A stretch of DNA of 64,000 nt from Corynebacterium stercoris (GTDB lineage: Bacteria > Actinomycetota > Actinomycetes > Mycobacteriales > Mycobacteriaceae), in the NCBI RefSeq assembly GCF_024160105.1, contig NZ_JAMFTQ010000002.1:62001-126000 (forward strand), given 5' to 3'. The notes beneath the pieces are model-generated. The model worked only from the letters and a program-made list of their open reading frames with translations, was not told where the DNA came from and did not search any database. Shown in pieces: positions 60,563-64,000 of this stretch; position 1 is the stretch's first letter, and each line of letters starts with the position of its first letter. The position numbers were made by a program, and so were the translations under genes.

Positions 60563-61543
60563 ATGAAGGCCATCCAAGTATCGAAGCACGGCGGGCCAGA
60601 GGTGCTCGCACTCACCGATGTCCCCGCTCCGACCCCTTCCGAGGAGCAGGTGCTAATCGACGTCAGCTTTGCCGGCGTCAACTACATCGACACCTATTTC
60701 CGTTCCGGCGCCTACCCCAGCGAGGTCCCGTACATTCCGGGCTCCGAGGGCTGCGGCCGTGTCGCCCACGACCCGCGCGGCGAGATCGTCGAGGGCACAC
60801 TCGTAGCTTTCAACGAGGCGCAGGGCACCTACGCTGAGCAGACCGTGGTGGACCGCGGCCGCATCGTGGCCGTGCCGGAGGGTGTTGACGAGAAGGTCGC
60901 GGCCTCCATGCTTTTGCAGGGTATGACCGCGCACTACCTGGTCACCGACACCTACCCCGTCGAGGAGACCACCTCCCTCGTCGTGACCGCCGGCGCCGGC
61001 GGCGTCGGACTCATGCTCACCCAGCTCGCCGCCGCCGCGGGCGCGACAATCTTCTCCGTGGTGTCTACCGAGGAGAAGGCCGAGCTCGCACGGGAGGCCG
61101 GCGCCACGGAAGTCTTCCACTACGGGCCCACGCTTGCCGACGACATCCGGGCCGCCAACGGCGGCAATGGCGTCGACGTGGTGTTCGACGGCGTGGGCAA
61201 GGACACGTTCGAGTTCGCCCTCGACGTGGTGCGCCCCCGCGGCCTCGTCTGCTCCTTCGGCTCCGCCTCAGGCGATGTGGAGGCCTTCGATCTGCAGGAG
61301 CTGAAGAAGGCTGGCTCGGTGTACGTGACACGCCCCATGCTCGCCCACTACACGTCCACGGATGAGGAGTTCCGCGCACGCGCCCAGGCCGTCGCCCGCG
61401 CGGTCGAGGATGGCACATTCTCTGTTCGCGTCCAGGAGCCCTACGAGTTGGCTGACGCTCGCCAGGCGCACGAGGATCTGCAGGCGCGGAAGACGACGGG
61501 CTCGGTGGTTATCCGAACGTCGGCAAGCGGGAAAAGCTCTTAG
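60563..61543 (+). CDS. qor: NADPH:quinone oxidoreductase (QorA type)
   Basis: A 326-residue zinc-free member of the medium-chain dehydrogenase family reducing quinones with NADPH. The nucleotide site reads [14 protein letters not shown] (about 147-160), and the family start [15 protein letters not shown] is clear. It follows ctaA by 12 bp, as in C. glutamicum. Its stop codon overlaps the ctaB stop (61540-61543). Two copies of the GCTTGCCGACG 11-mer lie inside it. Confidence 0.94.
   Translation: MKAIQVSKHGGPEVLALTDVPAPTPSEEQVLIDVSFAGVNYIDTYFRSGAYPSEVPYIPGSEGCGRVAHDPRGEIVEGTLVAFNEAQGTYAEQTVVDRGRIVAVPEGVDEKVAASMLLQGMTAHYLVTDTYPVEETTSLVVTAGAGGVGLMLTQLAAAAGATIFSVVSTEEKAELAREAGATEVFHYGPTLADDIRAANGGNGVDVVFDGVGKDTFEFALDVVRPRGLVCSFGSASGDVEAFDLQELKKAGSVYVTRPMLAHYTSTDEEFRARAQAVARAVEDGTFSVRVQEPYELADARQAHEDLQARKTTGSVVIRTSASGKSS
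61132..61142 (+). repeat. Dispersed 11-mer GCTTGCCGACG
   Basis: Exact copy inside qor; Leu-Ala-Asp with CTT. Confidence 0.7.
61518..61528 (-). repeat. Dispersed 11-mer GCTTGCCGACG
   Basis: Exact copy at the 3' end of qor in another frame (Thr-Ser-Ala-Ser). Confidence 0.7.
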
Positions 61544-62445
61544 AGCAGCGTCGGGAGGCCGAGCACGGCGTCGACCGACAGGCCCAGGAACAGGGCCGCG
61601 AGGTAGTTGTTCGACAGGATGAACAGCTTGAGCGGCTTGACGTTCTCGCCGTGGACGATGCCGTTGTGCAGGCGAGTCGCCATAACAAGGAAGACCGTGC
61701 CGGATACGAGCGCAACGACGAGGTAGATCCAGGATGCCGCCGGGACGAGCAGCAAGGAAGTCGCCACGGTGGCCCAGGAGTAGATGACGATCTGACGGGT
61801 CGTCTGCGCCGGCGTGGCCACCACAGGCAGCATCGGCACGTTCGCGCGTGCGTAATCGTCCTTGTACTTCATGGCCAGCGCCCAGGTGTGCGGCGGTGTC
61901 CAGAAGAAGATGATCAGGAACATCACGATGGCCTGCCACCAGTTATCCGCCGAGCCGTCGTGCACGTTGTCCCGGATCACGGCCCAGCCGACCAGCACGG
62001 GCATGCAGCCCGCGGCGCCGCCCCAGATCACGTTCTGCCAGGTGCGGCGCTTCAGCCATTTGGTGTACACGAAAATGTAGAACACGTTCGTGAGCACGAT
62101 GAACAGTGCCGCGAGCCAGGATTTGCAGAGCAGCCCCAGCCAGAGCACCGAAATAATCAGCAACGCCCATGCGAAGATGCGGGCGCGTTCTTTGGTAACT
62201 CGGTCGCGCACCAGCGGGCGGGCGCGGGTGCGGCCCATCAGCTGGTCGATGTCGTAATCGGCGACCATGTTGAAGGTGTTCGCGGCACCGGCACCCATCC
62301 AGCCGCCGAGCAGCGTGCCCAGAATCAGCCACAGATGCACCTCACCGCGATCTGCCTGGAGCATCGCGGGAATCGCGGCGACGAGGAGTAGCTCGATGAC
62401 CCTCGGCTTCGTCAACGCGAAATACGCCTTGATGGTCTCCAACAC
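61540..62445 (-). CDS. ctaB: Protoheme IX farnesyltransferase (heme O synthase) CtaB
   Basis: CtaB adds a farnesyl group to heme B, giving heme O. The 301 residues contain nine membrane segments and the two Asp-rich motifs of UbiA-type enzymes: [18 protein letters not shown] and the [13 protein letters not shown] loop. It is divergent from tkt, 203 bp apart. Confidence 0.96.
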   Translation of the reverse strand: MLETIKAYFALTKPRVIELLLVAAIPAMLQADRGEVHLWLILGTLLGGWMGAGAANTFNMVADYDIDQLMGRTRARPLVRDRVTKERARIFAWALLIISVLWLGLLCKSWLAALFIVLTNVFYIFVYTKWLKRRTWQNVIWGGAAGCMPVLVGWAVIRDNVHDGSADNWWQAIVMFLIIFFWTPPHTWALAMKYKDDYARANVPMLPVVATPAQTTRQIVIYSWATVATSLLLVPAASWIYLVVALVSGTVFLVMATRLHNGIVHGENVKPLKLFILSNNYLAALFLGLSVDAVLGLPTLL

Positions 62446-62573
62446 AGCTCCTCACACCCTCGGCATCATTCCTTCGGATGATGTTAGCCCTCTCACGCAG
62501 CGGGCAACGAATCGACGCGGCGTCAGCGTACCGCCACACCCGGCACGCGCGCCCCGGCTGCAGTGCCGCACGG

Positions 62574-62579
62574 TAGAAT
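62574..62579 (+). promoter_or_regulatory. Candidate -10 element for tkt
   Basis: TAGAAT in CGGTAGAATTC lies 70 bp before the tkt start in the ctaB-tkt divergent region. No clear -35 is seen, which is common in corynebacteria. Confidence 0.5.
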
Positions 62580-62648
62580 TCTGCGGGACACGCGGGTTCG
62601 CGCCCGCCCATGCATTTGCCACCGCCGATTCGACCAAGTGAGGTTACT

Positions 62649-64000
62649 GTGACCGCGACCCTGCCCCCTGAACTGCAGGCCATGACCGTCCGCAACTACC
62701 CGGAGGATTGGACGGAGACTGACACCCGGGCGGTAGACACGGCGCGCGTGCTGGCCGCCGACGCTGTGGAGAACTGCGGCTCCGGCCACCCCGGCACCGC
62801 AATGTCGCTCGCGCCGCTGGCCTACACCTTGTTCCAGCGCATTATGCGGGTGGACCCGAACGATAAGGACTGGGTGGGCCGCGACCGCTTCGTACTCTCT
62901 AACGGCCACTCCTCGCTCACCCAGTACGTGCAGCTCTACCTCGGCGGTTTCGGCCTCGAGATGGAGGACCTGAAGGCGCTGCGCACCTGGGCGTCGAAGA
63001 CCCCGGGCCACCCGGAGTACAACCACACCGACCACATCGAGATCACCACCGGCCCGCTCGGCCAGGGCCTCGCCTCCGCTGTGGGCATGGCGATGGCGGC
63101 GCGCCGCGAGCGCGGCCTGTTCGACCCAGAGGCACCGGCCGGCGAGAGCCCGTTCGACCACTTCATCTACGTCGTCGCGGGTGACGGCTGCCTGCAGGAG
63201 GGCGTGACCGCCGAGGCATCCTCCCTGGCGGGCACCCAGCAGCTGGGCAACCTGATTCTGTTCTGGGACGACAACCGCATCTCCATCGAGGACGACACCC
63301 AGATCGCTTTCACCGAGGATGTCATGGCCCGCTACGCCGCCTACGGCTGGCAGACCCTGACAGTGGAGTCCGGCGAGGACGTCGCCGCCATCGAGGCTGC
63401 CGTGGCCGAGGCGCAGGCTGACACCTCCCGTCCGACGATCATCCGCGTGAAGACCGTCATCGGCTACCCGGCGCCGACGCTCATGAACACCGGCGCCATC
63501 CACGGCGCGGCCCTCGGCGCCGACGAGGTCGCGCGCGTAAAGGAGGCCCTCGGTTTCGACACAGACGTGTTCTTCCCGGAGGAGGACAAGGTCATCGCCC
63601 ACACCCGAAAGCTGCGCGAGCGCGCCGCCGAGAAGCACGCTGCGTGGAACGAGCAGTTCGATGCCTGGGCTGAAGCGAACCCGGAGCGCAAGGCGCTGTT
63701 CGACCGCATGTCCGCGCGCGAGCTGCCGGAGGGCTGGGGCGAGGGCGAGTTCGCCTTCCCGACGTGGGACGCGGACGAGAAGGGCCTGGCCACCCGCAAG
63801 GCCTCCGAAGCCGCGATTCAGGTCGCTGCGAAGGCGCTGCCGGAGCTGTGGGGAGGCTCCGCCGACCTCGCCGGTTCCAACAACACCCTGATTAAGGGTG
63901 CGGCCTCCTTCGGCCCGGAGGAGATCTCCACCGACATGTTCACCGCCCACCCCTACGGCCGCAACCTGCACTTCGGCATCCGCGAGCACGCCATGGGCGC
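62649..64000 (+). CDS. tkt: Transketolase, 5' part (runs off the window)
   Basis: Transketolase exchanges two-carbon units in the pentose phosphate pathway using thiamine diphosphate. From the GTG at 62649 about 450 residues are present, which is the pyrophosphate-binding domain and the start of the pyrimidine domain. Visible motifs are NCGSGHPGTAMSLAPL, TTGPLGQGLASAVGMA, and GDGCLQEG leading to the cofactor-binding DDNRISIED. The last codons reach FGIREHAMGA, the conserved entry of the second domain. The neighbours ctaB and tkt match C. glutamicum. Confidence 0.97.
   Translation, partial: MTATLPPELQAMTVRNYPEDWTETDTRAVDTARVLAADAVENCGSGHPGTAMSLAPLAYTLFQRIMRVDPNDKDWVGRDRFVLSNGHSSLTQYVQLYLGGFGLEMEDLKALRTWASKTPGHPEYNHTDHIEITTGPLGQGLASAVGMAMAARRERGLFDPEAPAGESPFDHFIYVVAGDGCLQEGVTAEASSLAGTQQLGNLILFWDDNRISIEDDTQIAFTEDVMARYAAYGWQTLTVESGEDVAAIEAAVAEAQADTSRPTIIRVKTVIGYPAPTLMNTGAIHGAALGADEVARVKEALGFDTDVFFPEEDKVIAHTRKLRERAAEKHAAWNEQFDAWAEANPERKALFDRMSARELPEGWGEGEFAFPTWDADEKGLATRKASEAAIQVAAKALPELWGGSADLAGSNNTLIKGAASFGPEEISTDMFTAHPYGRNLHFGIREHAMG

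Noticed and set aside
62523..63989. A 488-codon open frame antisense to tkt
   Set aside because: Transketolase motifs on the plus strand are unambiguous; the antisense product is a shadow.

Overview
The window looks like a chromosomal segment of a Corynebacterium species. The DNA is GC-rich. It carries mycothiol synthesis (mshC), a corynebacterial mannosyltransferase (mptB), a proteasome-free ARC/Mpa ATPase, AcnR-controlled aconitase, a GlxR-type operator and a SufR-led suf operon. From memory, several gene strings match the Corynebacterium glutamicum order: arc-trmI-pepC; aspA-hisG-hisE; hemH-NlpC/P60-Rv1476-like-acn-acnR; and suf-mptB-ABC-ctaA-qor-ctaB-tkt.

Layout. 1-2.9 kb: an MmeI-like single-chain restriction-modification enzyme, lower in GC than the rest and probably acquired; it sits where pdxT would be expected after pdxS. 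3.0-5.4 kb: pdxS and its divergent regulator pdxR. 5.5-8.2 kb: an HNH (DUF222) protein and a bile-acid/sodium-type transporter. 8.4-12.9 kb: arc, trmI, aminopeptidase and a RecB-like nuclease. 12.9-19.7 kb: fhs, a C4-dicarboxylate carrier, aspA, hisG, hisE, a HAD phosphatase and a small acidic protein. 19.7-24.3 kb: mshC, uppP, a lipoprotein, pyrD and a membrane protein. 24.3-28.3 kb: a PEBP protein and a two-gene ABC exporter with complementary broken ATPase motifs. 28.4-33.1 kb: tRNA-Leu(GAG), a TVP38-type membrane protein, an HTH protein, SPFH/NfeD, DUF3097 and an unknown. 33.1-41.5 kb: ferrochelatase, a secreted NlpC/P60 hydrolase with a long structured leader, an Rv1476-like protein, acn, acnR and an amidotransferase-like protein. 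41.5-48.1 kb is more accessory: a frameshifted membrane-LuxR gene, ACT/UPF0210, a YefM-YoeB toxin-antitoxin pair, a second amidotransferase-like protein, an internally duplicated orphan protein and a YetF-like protein. 48.1-56.0 kb: an ABC-F protein and the sufRBDCSUT operon. 56.2-64 kb: mptB, an ABC transporter pair, ctaA, qor, ctaB and the 5' part of tkt.

How the genes work together. The main themes are cofactor and metal-centre supply (PLP, heme, heme A, Fe-S clusters), with aconitase as a major Fe-S client. A second theme is envelope building (mptB, uppP, NlpC/P60). AspA plus the Dcu carrier forms an aspartate/fumarate exchange module.

The most unexpected signal is not a gene. The 11-mer GCTTGCCGACG occurs at least 11 times by eye, on both strands, in genes and between them. 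It sits within a wider GCTTnnCGAC family of about 34 sites, roughly one per 2 kb. In the seven in-frame Leu-Ala-Asp copies the Leu codon is always the GC-poor CTT. This resembles the density of uptake-signal or chromosome-architecture motifs. I do not recognise it, and its function is unknown.
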